Source of the DNA: Nitrospira sp.
GTDB taxonomy: Bacteria; Nitrospirota; Nitrospiria; Nitrospirales; Nitrospiraceae
Direction of reading: 5' to 3'
DNA length: 64,000 nt
Assembly: GCA_005116895.1 (NCBI GenBank)
Contig: SWDO01000018.1
Location: 88,157 to 152,156, forward strand
The notes beneath the pieces are model-generated. The model was not told the origin of the DNA and did not search any database. It was given only the letters and a program-made list of their open reading frames with translations. The translations under genes and the position numbers were made by a program. Positions 18,185 to 28,012 of this stretch are shown piece after piece. Position 1 is the first letter of the stretch, and the number at the start of each line of letters is the position of its first letter.

Positions 18185-19546
18185 ATGAACGCCAAAATTC
18201 TTATTGTCGACGATGACCCCGACATCATCATGATGCTTGAGGACCGGCTCCATGCTTCCGGATACGAGACCGTCGCGGCCACCGAGGGACAACAGGCGCT
18301 TGACCACATCGTTCACGAGTCTCCCCAGCTGATCCTCCTGGACCTTACATTGCCCAACGTGTCGGGACTTGACGTCCTCAAGCGTCTGTCCCAGATCAAA
18401 CCGTCTGAAAATATTCCCGTCATCGTCATGACCGCGCATGGCTCGGTTGAAGCCGCGGTGGAGGCCATGAAGGAAGGGGCCTACGACTTTCTGACCAAAC
18501 CTCTCGATAAAGACCACCTGTTGATCGTCATTCGCAAAGCCTTGGAGCGGGATGCGCTGCGACACCAGGTCGCCTATCTCCGGTCTGAAGTCGACGGCCG
18601 TTACGCCTCCATCGTCGGCAACAGCCCGTCCGTCAAGTCTGTCGTGGAAGCGGCACAACGAGCCGCCAAATCCGATGCGAGCGTGTTACTCCTCGGCGAA
18701 AGCGGGACCGGCAAGGAACTCTTCGCTCGCTCGATCCATCAATGGAGCCATCGGGGTGCCATGCCGCTCATCGTCATCAACTGCGTTGCCTTGACGGAGA
18801 CGCTGCTGGAGAATGAGCTATTCGGACACGAGCGAGGAGCGTTCACCGGGGCCGACCGACAGCAGAAGGGCAAGCTGGAAATGGCTGACGGGGGTACCGT
18901 CTTCCTGGACGAGATCGGAGACATGCCCCTTCCGTTGCAAGCGAAGTTGTTACGTGTCCTGCAAGACCGTGAGTTTCAGCGTGTTGGCGGCTCCAAGACC
19001 GTCTCAGTCAACATTCGTATCATTGCGGCCACGAACAAGGACCTCCGACAGGCCGTGCGAGCAGGCCAGTTCCGCGAAGATCTCTATTTTCGACTCAACG
19101 TCGTGACCCTGACCCTGCCGCCGCTTCGCGAACGATCAGGGGATGTCCCGGCCCTGGCCCAGTTCTTTTTGGATCGGCATACGAGAGATGCAAAACGACC
19201 AGGCATGGCGCTGAGCGCGACTGCAATCGAGGCCTTGACCCGCTATCCGTGGCCGGGGAATATTCGAGAACTGGACAATGTGATCGCGCGCGCCGTCGTC
19301 TTGAGCCCGAAAGACACCATTGAACCGGAGATGTTGGCGCTCCTGGCAGAGGACGCCATCTTCGGTCGAAGCGAAGACGATTCACTGCCATATCTGAACC
19401 TGCCTTACCATGAATCGATGGAACACCACAGCCGCTACATCATCGCGCGCGCGATGGAACTGGCCGAAGGCAATCAGACAAAAGCCGCCGACTCGCTCAA
19501 GCTCCAGCGAACCTATCTGGCGCGGTTACTCAAACAGCAAAAATAG
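18185..19546 (+). CDS. Sigma-54-dependent response regulator, NtrC family
   Basis: 453 residues with three domains. Receiver (1-120): acidic pair near residue 10, phospho-acceptor in LILLDLTLP near residue 57 and the lysine in FLTKPLDK. AAA+ activator (about 140-380): Walker A LGESGTGKE, the sigma-54 contact loop GAFTGAD, Walker B VFLDEIGDM and RFREDLYFRLNV. The C-terminal Fis-like helix-turn-helix is NQTKAADSLKLQRTYL. No sensor kinase gene is adjacent, so the partner is elsewhere. Its targets would have -24/-12 promoters, none of which I could identify with confidence here. Confidence 0.95.
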   Translation: MNAKILIVDDDPDIIMMLEDRLHASGYETVAATEGQQALDHIVHESPQLILLDLTLPNVSGLDVLKRLSQIKPSENIPVIVMTAHGSVEAAVEAMKEGAYDFLTKPLDKDHLLIVIRKALERDALRHQVAYLRSEVDGRYASIVGNSPSVKSVVEAAQRAAKSDASVLLLGESGTGKELFARSIHQWSHRGAMPLIVINCVALTETLLENELFGHERGAFTGADRQQKGKLEMADGGTVFLDEIGDMPLPLQAKLLRVLQDREFQRVGGSKTVSVNIRIIAATNKDLRQAVRAGQFREDLYFRLNVVTLTLPPLRERSGDVPALAQFFLDRHTRDAKRPGMALSATAIEALTRYPWPGNIRELDNVIARAVVLSPKDTIEPEMLALLAEDAIFGRSEDDSLPYLNLPYHESMEHHSRYIIARAMELAEGNQTKAADSLKLQRTYLARLLKQQK

Positions 19547-19595
19547 GCGAGACGAGGTGACCGGTCGACGAGGGTTCCGACCAAGGCAAGCCAGT

Positions 19596-20357
19596 CTAGG
19601 TGAGCGGCACGCGCGATTCGGCTGGCTGACGAGCTTCCAAACGAATCCGTCCCGCTCGGACATCCCGTTCCGCCTGCGCATAGCGCTCGGCCGTGCCGAT
19701 GTCCGACCAATAGCCCTGCAGATCATACCCGAACACCGACTCTCCTTGCTCGATGGCCCTCACATAGGGATCGATGATCGAGGAGGTCACTCCTTTCGGC
19801 ACCTGCCGGAGCAACCGAGGGTGCAAGATGTGAATCCCGGCGAACATGCGCGACATTGTGGGAACGGAATCCGCAAGCCCTTTTCCAGTTATGCGCAGGA
19901 TCTTCCTCTCCTTCTCTCCCACTTCAACCAGCCCCCACCGGGCAGCATCCGAATCTTCCCGGAGCACCAAGGTTGCCGCCGCGTGGCTGGTGCGGTGAAA
20001 ATCACAGAGCGCCTCAAGGTCCAATTCCACCAGCGTATCCCCATTGAGAATCAACACGGGCTCTCCCGAAAAATGAGGCTCCGCCTGTTTGATTCCACCG
20101 CCGGTGCCCAGAATGACCGGCTCATGCGAATAGATGATGCGCATCCCAAATTTCGAACCCGTACCCAAGGCCTGTTCGATCATCGGCCCCAGATGATGTA
20201 GATTGATCACGACCTGACGGAACCCATGCCGCCTCAGCAGCAGGAGGTTCCAGACGATGAGCGGCACCCCACCGACCGGCAGCAACGGCTTAGGAATGGT
20301 ATACGTCAGCGGTCTCAGGCGAGTGCCAAGACCAGCCGCAAGAATCATGGCTTTCAT
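19596..20357 (-). CDS. murU: Sugar-1-phosphate nucleotidyltransferase, MurU-like
   Basis: A 253-residue nucleotidyltransferase. The N-terminal signature LAAGLGTRLRPLT and KPLLPVGGVP bind nucleotide and sugar phosphate; GTGGGIKQA and LILNGDTLVELD supply the metal aspartate. The length and the neighbour (an AmgK-like kinase gene upstream on the same strand) match MurU, which makes UDP-MurNAc from MurNAc-1-phosphate in peptidoglycan recycling. A mannose- or glucose-1-phosphate transferase is the alternative. It converges with the NtrC-type gene. Confidence 0.83.
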   Translation of the reverse strand: MKAMILAAGLGTRLRPLTYTIPKPLLPVGGVPLIVWNLLLLRRHGFRQVVINLHHLGPMIEQALGTGSKFGMRIIYSHEPVILGTGGGIKQAEPHFSGEPVLILNGDTLVELDLEALCDFHRTSHAAATLVLREDSDAARWGLVEVGEKERKILRITGKGLADSVPTMSRMFAGIHILHPRLLRQVPKGVTSSIIDPYVRAIEQGESVFGYDLQGYWSDIGTAERYAQAERDVRAGRIRLEARQPAESRVPLT

Positions 20358-20365
20358 GAAGTTCC

Positions 20366-20449
20366 GTGAGGCGTACGGGGTAACGCGTGAGGAGCGAAGA
20401 GCAATTGAGTGATTCGTCGTCTCCTCACCCCTAACTCCTTACCCTTCAC
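20366..20449. repeat. Intergenic hairpin from repeated word GTGAGG / CTCAC
   Basis: The left arm (20366-20393) is GTGAGGCGTACGGGG and onward to GTGAGGAG. The right arm (20421-20449) is CTCCTCACCCCTAACTCC and onward to CCCTTCAC, largely its reverse complement. It fills the gap between murU and amgK almost exactly, ending 4 bp from the amgK stop. Confidence 0.65.
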
Positions 20450-20452
20450 CGG

Positions 20453-21556
20453 TTATTGCAATTCAGGCACATACGGTGTGAGGTGCCTTCGGAGTGTATC
20501 CAGCTCCGGATGTTTTTCAAGATTGCGCCTGACGTAGCTCAAGACGCGAGGGATATCAGCTAAGAATTTCGAGTTGCCTTTGACCCGATCGATGTAGACA
20601 AACCGGCCGGCTGCCTTCAGATTGCGCTGAATACTCGTCAGATCAAACAGCCGTCGAAACGCGGCACGATTGGTCCAGACAAAGCGCTGTTCAGCCAGCT
20701 GATCGAGGTAGTACCCCACCAAATCGTCAACAAGGGCTTCGTCGAGTCGAATGTAGGCATCCCGTAAGAGTGAGGCCAGATCGTAGGTTGCCGGTCCCAT
20801 CAACGCATCCTGAAAGTCGATTACGCCAAGCCGCAACCCGTCAACCATCAAATTACGAGAGTGATAATCACGATGCGTAAAGACGCGCGGTTGTCCGGCG
20901 AGGAGTTCCGCGATTCCTTCGAACTCCCGTCTGATTGCCGTGGCGTCCTCCTCAGGCAACGGGCTGCCGCGCCGCGCCACAATTCCATACTCAAGAAAAT
21001 GCTCGAACTCCCACATCAGCAAGGGCACATCAAAACTGCGGTGAAACGCCAGGCACCCAGGATCAGCCGGAGTCGTGGCGTTGACCTGCATCTGCACCAG
21101 GATATTGATGGCCTGTTTATACCGTGACTCCACGCTCGGCGCATCCGCCTGGTTGACGGCCTCCGCTAATGTCACATCTCCGAAATCTTCCAGATAGAGC
21201 AGCCCTGAGGATTGATCATAGTAGTGGAGTACAGGAACCGGCACCTTTGCTTTAGCCAGATGCGACATGATGTTGATGAACGGTAGTTCCGAGATCTGGT
21301 GGATCCCGCCACTGACCGCCTCTTCAGACTGTTTGAAACCTTCCGGCTCAGCCAACTGCATCACGATCACAGCATGTGGTGGCCCGCCGGAAACGGTGGC
21401 TCGATAGTAGCGCCGATTGGAAGCATCGCCTGCCAATGGCGTCAGAGCCTTTAAGACGAGGCCGGGAGAAAGACGAGTCTCGACGGTCTGCGCGATGAGA
21501 GTTTGATCGGGAGGAGACAGGGGAATGAGGGGAGGAAGAGAATTCACAGTAGACAT
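20453..21556 (-). CDS. amgK: Amino-sugar kinase, AmgK-like
   Basis: 367 residues from ATG 21556 (MSTVNSLPP); the frame is open further up but unsupported. It has an aminoglycoside-phosphotransferase fold: catalytic loop FTHRDYHSRNLMV and metal-binding VIDFQDALMGPATYDLASL. AmgK phosphorylates anomeric MurNAc (and GlcNAc), and MurU then forms UDP-MurNAc, bypassing de novo MurA-MurB. The adjacent murU-like gene supports this reading strongly. Confidence 0.84.
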   Translation of the reverse strand: MSTVNSLPPLIPLSPPDQTLIAQTVETRLSPGLVLKALTPLAGDASNRRYYRATVSGGPPHAVIVMQLAEPEGFKQSEEAVSGGIHQISELPFINIMSHLAKAKVPVPVLHYYDQSSGLLYLEDFGDVTLAEAVNQADAPSVESRYKQAINILVQMQVNATTPADPGCLAFHRSFDVPLLMWEFEHFLEYGIVARRGSPLPEEDATAIRREFEGIAELLAGQPRVFTHRDYHSRNLMVDGLRLGVIDFQDALMGPATYDLASLLRDAYIRLDEALVDDLVGYYLDQLAEQRFVWTNRAAFRRLFDLTSIQRNLKAAGRFVYIDRVKGNSKFLADIPRVLSYVRRNLEKHPELDTLRRHLTPYVPELQ

Positions 21557-21785
21557 ACGAGTCGTATTATAACCACGAGGTCTCCGCTTGTCACGAAGAC
21601 CACCGGAAAACACCTGAGAAGATCGACTGCGCGCACAGAGAACCGGCAAGGAGTTTCCCGCTCAAGATCACAAGCATTTACTCTGGGCTGCCACCCACCC
21701 CGGAGCCTCTGCGTCCTAATCACGCCGTTTCTCGCCGTTGCCCGTGGCGATGCCCACACAGGTCTGGATCTTGACGCGTGAAATA

Positions 21786-22232
21786 CTACGGAAGGATGAC
21801 GCCACTCTTGGGCACGAGTTCTTCATCCTTACACACAAGAGGAGCAGTCCCGGCCATCCCCTTGCACAAATGGGCCAGCGCACCCTGTGCCCGCAAGCGG
21901 GCGTCCTTGTGATACCCGGACTCGCCAGCCTCAACCGCTTCCTCCAGTTTGACGATGGCTTCTTTGGGCGCCCCGGTCTGCCGTGCCTGATCCAATGCCG
22001 CCTTGAGTTTCACCGTAGCCTTCCGATGCTGCCGGTAATCAGCGCCCCAGAACCTACCTGTCCACTCCGGCTGCTCATAGGCAGTCGATCGTTTCCCGTT
22101 GCCGGGATACGGACTCAAGTCCTTGACGGCCTCCGTGGTCAGGGTAATGACCTCGTCGTCTGCCGCGCAGACCGGCACGAAACTTCCCAACAGCATGACG
22201 ATCAATGGGATAGCCCATAAACATGATTTCAT
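21786..22232 (-). CDS. Small secreted helical protein
   Basis: 148 residues from ATG 22232, chosen because GGAGGAG stands just before it and a signal peptide begins there (MKSCLWAIPLIVMLLG, cut after VCA). The mature part ends in a helical hairpin (HRKATVKLKAALDQA ... AIVKLEEAVEAGESGYHKDA) with several histidines, loosely like SmbP-type metal-binding proteins; this resemblance is weak. Upstream the reading frame is open in frame into the remnant of a chemotaxis receptor, so an automatic caller would fuse the two. Confidence 0.66.
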   Translation of the reverse strand: MKSCLWAIPLIVMLLGSFVPVCAADDEVITLTTEAVKDLSPYPGNGKRSTAYEQPEWTGRFWGADYRQHRKATVKLKAALDQARQTGAPKEAIVKLEEAVEAGESGYHKDARLRAQGALAHLCKGMAGTAPLVCKDEELVPKSGVILP

Positions 22233-23755
22233 GATCTCCTCCGCCACATCATGATGTGCCAAAGCAGCACGATACTGGATAACGGTGTAGACCGAAGAAG
22301 CCTGTTCGCTCGTCCGCTGGGAGAGGTCCTCATTGCCCTTGGTGATCTGCTCCGCCCCGGACGAGACCCCGTCGACCGCGTCCCGCACGGTGGCGATGGT
22401 GCTGCTCAGATTCGTCAGCGCCGCGTTGATGCTGCTCTTCATCTTCTCCAGTTCGCCCTGGTAGGTCCCTGCCATCGCGTGGGTCAAGTCGCCCTGCGCC
22501 ATGGCACCGAGCGATTGCTGGGCCTCGGCCATGCAGGCTTCCAACTCGGCTTGCGCTTTTTTCTGCGCCGTGATGTCGGTCGCAAATTTCACCACCTTGT
22601 ACACCTTGCCGTTGGCATCGAGGATCGGATTATAGGAGGCCTGAATCCACACGTCCTTCCCACCCTTGCCGATCCGTCGATAGACGCCGGCATCGAACTC
22701 CCCCCGGTTCAGCTTCTGCCAGAACGCCGCGTACTCGCTACTGCTCGTGTAGGCCGAGTCGCAGAACATCCGGTGGTGTTGCCCCTTGATCTCTCCCAGC
22801 TGATACCCCAGTGTCGCCAGAAAATTGTCATTCGCCGTCTGCACCGTCCCGTCCAGGTTGAACTCGATGACGGCTTGTGCCTTGCCGATGGCGTCAGTAA
22901 TCCCATTAATTTCAGCCGCCTGCGCTTTCGCCTGCTGCATCATCGTCTGCAGCTCTCCAGAGGCCTTCTGCAGGGCATCTCCCATCTGGTTGAACGCATT
23001 GGCCAGAGTTCCTATTTCGTCTTGTGTCATGACACTGGACCGCGCCGAAAGATTCCCCCCGCCCAAGGCCTGTGCCGTAACCAGGACATTTCCCAAATTC
23101 CTTGCCATGAACCGCGCGACCAGCCAGCCGAATAGGAGACTCAGCGCGATACCGCCCACACAGGACGCAATCAGGACGTTTTGCGCAGTCATAAAGGTAG
23201 CAAGAGAGTTCTCATATTTGTCCTGCGCGATCTGTCTCTTGATCGCAACAAGATTGTTGATCGACTCCACCACCGCCTTGTACTTCTTCGCCCCCTCGCC
23301 CTTCATCACAACAACGGCCTCATCCTGGTTGCCGGCTATCACGAGCTTCAACACCTGTCCCTCGCGCACCGCACGGTACTCGCCCAACGCCACCACAAAT
23401 TCTTCATAGGCTTTTTTTACCTGGGGGGATACGATCGACTGTTCGAAGTTCTGCGTAGCTCGTCGGTTTTGGTTTTGATCTCCTCGATCTTCGTGAGCGC
23501 CTGCTGGCGATCGGCGGAGTCTCGGGTCAGCACCGCCTGGATCACCCACGATCTGACTTGATGCACCAGGCCGCGCAACTCGGTGATCTCCATCAGCGGC
23601 TTCAACTGCACATTGTTCACGTTTTCGATATTGTCACGCATCACTCCGGCGGTGTTGAGCCCAACGCCCACCAGCCCAGCCATGATGGCGCCCGTGAAGG
23701 CAAATCCCATCATGAGTTTCGTCACGGTCTTTTGATTGCCAAACCACGTCACCAT
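22233..23755 (-). pseudogene. Methyl-accepting chemotaxis protein, frameshifted and truncated
   Basis: It starts at ATG 23755 with GGAGGG upstream. Domains in order: first membrane helix (about 10-32), four-helix sensor, second membrane helix (LIASCVGGIALSLLFGWLV), HAMP and a PAS domain (VIEFNLDGTVQTANDNFLATLGY). There are two lesions. Near 23448-23456 one base is missing, so the first 100 residues are in a different frame from the rest. After EDLSQRTSEQASS (about 22291) the receptor signature is replaced by unrelated sequence that reads in frame into the next gene. The hairpin that binds CheA/CheW is therefore absent. It is non-functional as a classic receptor. Confidence 0.85.
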
Positions 23756-24273
23756 GCTCCCTCCATAATTTGAGTCGACCACTCAAACCGATACCGTCGC
23801 TCGGCACAACAGCGTCGCGCCGTCAGATGAGACACCGGGAAATCCCGCCCCTCAATCTATGTCCACACCCACACACTCAACAGCAAAATAAAAGACGCTG
23901 TCCCGATGCCTTCTCACGAAAGCCAGGACTGCGCCTTCCACTCGCAGGTCTTGCTCCTGCTCGTTCAGGCGGTTTGAGCCGGCCGCTCAAACCGATAGGG
24001 ATTGCCTTGCCTGATACTCAATCGGCAGAATATGGGATAACTGAAGTGAGGGAAACCCATGCACGCGACAAACCACGGAATGGTGTCGGAGATAACGCTA
24101 GCCCGTATGCCTCAGTTTGAAAAGCTCAAGATCCCGAGCGCTGGCTAATAGCCCACCTGCAACGATGTACGGATGAACCTGAAAGCAGCCGTGAGTCTCG
24201 CAGACGCTCAATTTCCCTAGCCTGCGAGGCTTCTCATCGCCAGCTCTCTCATCCTTGCTCAGGCTGACGGTGT
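23756..24273. other. Spacer with repeated hairpin TTTGAG-N7-CTCAAACCGATA
   Basis: There is no supported gene; a 116-codon frame here is low complexity and repeats the peptide SRPLKPI because the DNA repeats. Two copies of a small hairpin occur at about 23768-23792 (TTTGAGTCGACCACTCAAACCGATA) and 23970-23996 (GGTTTGAGCCGGCCGCTCAAACCGATA). The second is nearly a perfect palindrome. They may be promoter operators of the receptor gene or remnants of a small repeat. Confidence 0.5.
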
Positions 24274-24690
24274 CTATGACGTCTTATGCGGAGAGAAGCG
24301 TACCGGCTTTGCGCGCGCGACAGTAGCCTGCGTGATTCGGCTGAGTCCTACCGCACCTAATGTGGCTCCGACCGTATCGGCCAGCCAATCGAGCCAATTC
24401 GAATCTCGAAATGGAACGAACGCCTGATGAACCTCATCGCTTATCCCATACAAGGAGGCCAGAAGGATGGCTGCCGGAATCGCTTGTTGTCTCCACACAT
24501 CATGTCCACTTCCACGAAGAGCCCGGTAGCACAGCGCACCGAATACCGCGTACTCGACGGCATGCAAGACCTTATCACTGAAATGCGTGACGAACGGCAC
24601 CTGCTCTTCCGGATGCGACTGCGCGGATAAATAAAAAATAAGCCCGGCGTATCCGCACACCGGCGCCCAATATCGAAGAAAGGTCACCAT
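24274..24690 (-). CDS. VanZ-like membrane protein
   Basis: 138 residues with about four membrane helices. The VanZ pattern is visible: YWAPVCGYAGLIFYLSAQSHP, DKVLHAVEYAVFGALCYRAL and SDEVHQAFVPFRDSNWLDWLADTVGATLG. VanZ was first seen in teicoplanin resistance, but most relatives are envelope proteins of unknown role. There are 98 bp to the divergent GH57 gene. Confidence 0.85.
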   Translation of the reverse strand: MVTFLRYWAPVCGYAGLIFYLSAQSHPEEQVPFVTHFSDKVLHAVEYAVFGALCYRALRGSGHDVWRQQAIPAAILLASLYGISDEVHQAFVPFRDSNWLDWLADTVGATLGAVGLSRITQATVARAKPVRFSPHKTS

Positions 24691-24789
24691 CTCAACTCCT
24701 CGTGCAAGATTCCATCACAAATCCGCCTGCAGATTGCATGCTCATACCCCCTATGACATACTCGCCAGAATGAAGGGGAATCAGCATCA

Positions 24790-26991
24790 ATGAAGCATGT
24801 CCACGTATGTTTTCTGTGGCATATGCACCAGCCCTATTACACCGATCCGGTGGCCGGATCGGCCAGCATGCCATGGGTGCGCCTGCATGCGACCAAGGCC
24901 TATTACGATATGGCCTATCTGTTGGAGAAATTCCCAGGTGTCAGCGCCACGTTCAATTTTACGCCGTCCCTCCTCTTGCAGTTACAAGAGATCGGTAGCG
25001 GGAAGATCCTCGATCTGTTTCTCGAACATGCCCAACGCCCAGCGGCAAACCTCACCCTTGAAGAAAAAGCCTTTCTGGTCCGTCATTTCTTTTCAGCTAA
25101 TTGGGCGACGATGGTGCGCCCCTACCCACGATACCATGAGTTGCTGGTAAAACGCGGACTGGACGTGCCGGGGCATGATCTCCACCGCGTTGCCCGTCAA
25201 TTCTCCACACAAGAGCTGCTGGACCTCCAAATCTGGCACAACCTCGCCTGGTTCGGATATGGCACCGTTCAACAATATCCTCGTCTGGCTGCGCTGCGCC
25301 AGAAAAATCGCGGCTTCACCGAGGACGATAAGCAAGAAGTATTGGACCTGCAACGTCTGGCCGTGCGAGAAATCGTCCCGCTATACCGACGACTCTTGGA
25401 GCGGGGGCAAGTCGAACTGACGACGACACCTTTCTATCATCCGATTCTTCCACTGGTGATCGACACCGATATCAACCGGCGGGCCAGGCCGGACCTTCCC
25501 TTGCCCGCTCGTTTTCATGCTCCGGAAGATGCCGCAGCCCAACTGCAGCAGGCCGTCGCATATCATCAGTCCACTTTCGGCCAGGCTCCGACCGGCTTGT
25601 GGCCGTCCGAGGGATCGGTGTGTCCCGAGATGCTTCCTCTGATCCATCAGACCGGCCTTAGCTGGTTTGCCACAGACGAGGGCATCCTCGCACGCTCCCT
25701 AGGAATGTGCGGCCGCCCATGGCATCGGCAAGCCGCGCTCTATCAACCCTATCGCATCGGTGAACCTGAACATTCATTGACCGTACTGTTCCGCGACCGC
25801 GAGATCTCAGATGCATTCGGATTCGTCTACCACAAGACGACGCCCGAATCCGCCGCTGAGGATGTCCTGCGGCGGCTGCGGGGCATTGTCCACGATACAC
25901 CGCAAGAAAAGATCGTCATACCCATCATCCTGGACGGTGAAAATCCGTGGGAACACTATCACGACGGCGGGGAGCAGTTCCTGTCTCTCCTGTACGAAGC
26001 CTTCACCAACCACGAACTGGATCACGATGGACAGGTCCTGGTCCAGGCCTCCACCATGTCGGATGCGATGACTGCCGTGCAACCCACACAACAGCTGCCC
26101 TGCCTCCATTCAGGCTCCTGGATCAATTCTGACTACAAGATCTGGATCGGGCACTACGAAGACAATCGAGGGTGGGATCTCCTCGGTCATACCCGTACAC
26201 AGCTGGTGAATCTCGCACAGAGTCTTCCGCCTGACCGCGCACACGCGGCATGGCAAGAACTCTACGCCGCCGAAGGAAGCGACTGGTTCTGGTGGTACGG
26301 CGATGATTTCGATACCGACTTTAAACCCGAATTCGACCGCCTCTTCCGCACCCATCTTCGGAATGTCTGGACGCATATGGGCATCCCGCCCCCCGATCAA
26401 CTGAATACTCCGATCTGCACGAGAGCCATCGCCTCCGAATCCGATTCAGTCCAACAGCCGCTCGTCCTGCTGCATCCCACAATCGACGGCATCGTGACCG
26501 ACTTTTTCGAATGGCGTGGCGCCGGGAGCATCAACACCCAGCCCCCGCTTGGAGCCATGTGGAAAGCCGATGGACTCTTCACGGCGATCCAATTCGGTTG
26601 GACCTCACATCAACTCGTGATGAGATTCGACCCGGACGAAACGAGTACAACACGACAGGGCCTCGACGTTGATATTCGGGTGCAAGGGCCTCAATGTACT
26701 GTTCAGCTGACATTTGCGCTGACCTCGCCAGGCCCAGAGGCGTTTCTCTTGTCTCGCCAAACCCAGGCAGATGCCTGGCAAGAGATCGGCTCCTATCGGT
26801 CAATCAAGGCCCACACTATTCTGGAGTTGGCCGTCCCTTGGAAAGAGCTGTGCCTGGAACAAGGACATACGATCCAGATGTCGATCATCGTGCGAGAACA
26901 CGGCCTCGAGGTCGCTCGCTATCCTGGCCATCATCCGGCCGTCCTGACCGTACCTGGGCCGGAATTTGAGGCCGAACTGTGGAGAGTGTGA
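24790..26991 (+). CDS. Glycoside hydrolase family 57 protein
   Basis: 733 residues. The N-terminal LWHMHQPYY is the first GH57 conserved region, WPSEGSVC carries the likely nucleophile glutamate (about residue 277), and ILDGENPWEHYHDGG carries the acid aspartate region. GH57 enzymes are retaining alpha-amylases, 4-alpha-glucanotransferases or branching enzymes. The C-terminal 200 residues form a beta-rich domain seen in the longer amylopullulanase-like members. It is the first gene of a unit with galT, which suggests glycogen or maltodextrin turnover. There is no signal peptide, so it is cytoplasmic. Confidence 0.9.
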   Translation: MKHVHVCFLWHMHQPYYTDPVAGSASMPWVRLHATKAYYDMAYLLEKFPGVSATFNFTPSLLLQLQEIGSGKILDLFLEHAQRPAANLTLEEKAFLVRHFFSANWATMVRPYPRYHELLVKRGLDVPGHDLHRVARQFSTQELLDLQIWHNLAWFGYGTVQQYPRLAALRQKNRGFTEDDKQEVLDLQRLAVREIVPLYRRLLERGQVELTTTPFYHPILPLVIDTDINRRARPDLPLPARFHAPEDAAAQLQQAVAYHQSTFGQAPTGLWPSEGSVCPEMLPLIHQTGLSWFATDEGILARSLGMCGRPWHRQAALYQPYRIGEPEHSLTVLFRDREISDAFGFVYHKTTPESAAEDVLRRLRGIVHDTPQEKIVIPIILDGENPWEHYHDGGEQFLSLLYEAFTNHELDHDGQVLVQASTMSDAMTAVQPTQQLPCLHSGSWINSDYKIWIGHYEDNRGWDLLGHTRTQLVNLAQSLPPDRAHAAWQELYAAEGSDWFWWYGDDFDTDFKPEFDRLFRTHLRNVWTHMGIPPPDQLNTPICTRAIASESDSVQQPLVLLHPTIDGIVTDFFEWRGAGSINTQPPLGAMWKADGLFTAIQFGWTSHQLVMRFDPDETSTTRQGLDVDIRVQGPQCTVQLTFALTSPGPEAFLLSRQTQADAWQEIGSYRSIKAHTILELAVPWKELCLEQGHTIQMSIIVREHGLEVARYPGHHPAVLTVPGPEFEAELWRV

Positions 26992-27007
26992 TCATGGAGG
27001 AGAAGAG

Positions 27008-28012
27008 ATGCCAGATCTAAGACGTGACCCCGTTGTGGGCCGCTGGGTGATTATTTCCACTGAGCGCAGGGGTCGTCCACATGACTTTATCAACCTCCAA
27101 CCGGCCCGACCGATTTCGACGACCCTCTGTCCATTTTGCCCGGGACAGGAACGGCTTACGCCGAAAGAAATCATGGCCTATCGACCGCAGCCGAGTGGAC
27201 CCAATTCTCCCAATTGGACCGTACGCGTCGTCCCGAATAAATTTCCTGCGCTGCAAGTTGAAGGTGACATGGGTCGCGAGGGGATCGGACTCTACGACCG
27301 CATGAACGGCGTGGGCGCCCACGAAGTCATCATCGAAACGCCCACCCATGTCGAGGGCCTCGCCGATCTTCCGATCAAGAAGATCGAGGACGTGCTGTGG
27401 GCCTATCGAGACCGAATGATCGACCTTCGAAAAGACATTCGATTCCGCTACATTCTCATTTTCAAGAACCACGGCGCATCCGCCGGCGCCACTCTGGAAC
27501 ACAGCCATTCTCAACTCATCGCCCTGCCGATCGTCCCGACCAACGTGCAGGAGGAGCTGGACGGATGCCGCACGCACTATCAGCAGAAAGAGCGTTGCAT
27601 CTACTGCGATATCCTCCGGCAGGATCTCTCGGAAGGAGATCGCATTGTCGCCGAAAATCCGGAGTTCCTCTGCGTCACACCCTTCGCGCCACGATTTCCG
27701 TTCGAAATGTGGATTCTTCCCAAGCGCCACGCGGCCTATTTTGAGGAGAGCCAGAAGTCGCAGTTCGAGTTTCTCGCCCCGATCCTTTCGGAGTCGTTGC
27801 GCCGTATGGACAAAGTGCTCGCTCGCCCCTCATACAACTTCATCCTCCACAGTTCTCCCCTGCATGAGAAAACCGGCGAGTACTACCATTGGCACCTGGA
27901 GATTATCCCCAAACTGACGCAAGTGGCCGGCTTCGAATGGGGCACCGGCTTCTACATCAATCCGGTGTCACCGGAAGAAGCCGCGACGTTCCTCCGCGAA
28001 GCAGGAGTCTAA
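27008..28012 (+). CDS. galT: Galactose-1-phosphate uridylyltransferase family
   Basis: 334 residues from ATG 27008, preceded by GGAGGAGAAG. Zinc ligands CPFCPG (about 41) and CIYCDI; active-site HSHSQ within LEHSHSQLIALP, where the middle histidine becomes uridylylated; a later HWHLEIIP. It exchanges UMP between UDP-glucose and galactose-1-phosphate. In organisms that do not use galactose, relatives act as ADP-glucose phosphorylase-like enzymes. Its coupling to GH57 makes a glycogen-linked role plausible. It lies 16 bp behind GH57, and the next gene starts right at its stop. Confidence 0.9.
   Translation: MPDLRRDPVVGRWVIISTERRGRPHDFINLQPARPISTTLCPFCPGQERLTPKEIMAYRPQPSGPNSPNWTVRVVPNKFPALQVEGDMGREGIGLYDRMNGVGAHEVIIETPTHVEGLADLPIKKIEDVLWAYRDRMIDLRKDIRFRYILIFKNHGASAGATLEHSHSQLIALPIVPTNVQEELDGCRTHYQQKERCIYCDILRQDLSEGDRIVAENPEFLCVTPFAPRFPFEMWILPKRHAAYFEESQKSQFEFLAPILSESLRRMDKVLARPSYNFILHSSPLHEKTGEYYHWHLEIIPKLTQVAGFEWGTGFYINPVSPEEAATFLREAGV

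Noticed and set aside
22251-23135. 294-codon plus-strand frame
   Set aside because: Antisense to the chemotaxis receptor; histidine-, leucine- and arginine-rich composition typical of shadow frames.
23770-24120. 116-codon plus-strand frame with repeated SRPLKPI peptide
   Set aside because: The peptide repeat only reflects the DNA repeat; the rest is low complexity.
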